Shown piece by piece: positions 63,836 to 64,000 of a stretch of 64,000 nucleotides of DNA (the first letter of the stretch is position 1; each line of letters begins with the position of its first letter). A program made the position numbers and the translations under genes. The notes beneath the pieces are model-generated. The model did no database searches. It was not told the origin of the DNA and was given only the letters and a program-made list of their open reading frames with translations. The DNA comes from Sphingomonas sp. CROZ-RG-20F-R02-07. GTDB lineage: Bacteria > Pseudomonadota > Alphaproteobacteria > Sphingomonadales > Sphingomonadaceae. The stretch spans positions 1 through 64,000 of the forward strand of contig NZ_JAKNQJ010000004.1 of assembly GCF_022662335.1 (NCBI RefSeq), given 5' to 3'.

Positions 63836-64000
63836 ATGGCCGCGCTTCCCGTCACCGAGCTCACCGATCGTGCGCGCGCGATCTTCCGCGCGGTGGTCGA
63901 CAGTTATCTGGCGAACGGCGCCCCCGTGGGGTCGCGCACCATCCAGCAGATTTCCGGGATCAGCCTGTCGCCCGCCTCGATCCGCGGCGTGATGCAGGAA
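63836..64000 (+). CDS. hrcA: Heat-inducible transcription repressor HrcA, 3' end beyond the window
   Basis: Fifty-five codons are present, running off the right edge in frame. [25 protein letters not shown] then [11 protein letters not shown] is the N-terminal winged-helix DNA-binding domain of HrcA, which represses groESL/dnaK by binding the CIRCE element. No CIRCE inverted repeat was seen in the short rph/hrcA gap. Start ATG at 63836; no strong ribosome binding site was recognised. Confidence 0.9.
   Translation, partial: MAALPVTELTDRARAIFRAVVDSYLANGAPVGSRTIQQISGISLSPASIRGVMQE

Overview
The window looks like a chromosomal segment of a GC-rich alphaproteobacterium of the Sphingomonas/Sphingomonadaceae type. 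Supporting signs are an atpHAGDC operon without the F0 genes, a purC-purS-purQ operon, phaR, a divergent rph/hrcA pair, two long TonB-dependent receptors (one coupled to a histidine acid phosphatase) and a cpaF ATPase. Assignments come from reading motifs and gene order only; no database search was possible.

Bases 1 to about 13,350 are an accessory region that looks like an integrated island. It opens with a tyrosine integrase that runs in from the left edge. Next come a PGN_0703-type nuclease, a DUF2958 gene and a run of exported or membrane proteins of unknown role. A candidate HUH replication-type protein follows. The core is a tightly overlapping four-gene restriction cassette: DNA methyltransferase, a 204-residue unknown protein, a McrB-like AAA+ GTPase and a McrC-like nuclease. 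A convergent HNH nuclease and three overlapping small membrane-protein genes follow. A short IS5-type transposase relic marks the probable right edge.

Bases 13,500-21,650 carry catabolic genes: a TonB receptor with a phytase-like phosphatase (phytate or organic phosphate scavenging), and a TetR regulator divergent from a CYP102 (P450 BM3-like) self-sufficient monooxygenase. A single missing base breaks the monooxygenase inside the haem domain. Bases 21,650-23,850 are a scar-like stretch: a prim-pol relic, tandem tiny acidic proteins ending at a strong hairpin, a His-rich mini-lipoprotein and two small related proteins, all next to tRNA-Arg(TCT).

From 23,990 the content is mostly core. In order: queuosine-precursor transporter; purQ/purS/purC; a single-domain response regulator; a P-loop kinase; a CHASE4-type chemoreceptor; an MHS transporter; alanine racemase; phaR; a membrane glycosyltransferase/retropepsin/polytopic protein block; a second TonB receptor with repeated operator-like motifs upstream; cpaF; a trypsin-like protease; ada; and a variant Nramp transporter. 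Then come atpHAGDC with REP-like palindromes, priA, a GAF-PAS-GGDEF cyclase, xerC, gshB, yraN-rsmI divergent from an LpoA-like lipoprotein, hemW, a VOC protein, rdgB-rph and the start of hrcA at the right edge.

The items most worth pursuing are the methyltransferase-unknown-McrB-McrC cassette with its N-terminally short McrB, the HUH-like protein beside it, the trio of overlapping small membrane proteins, and the frameshifted CYP102.
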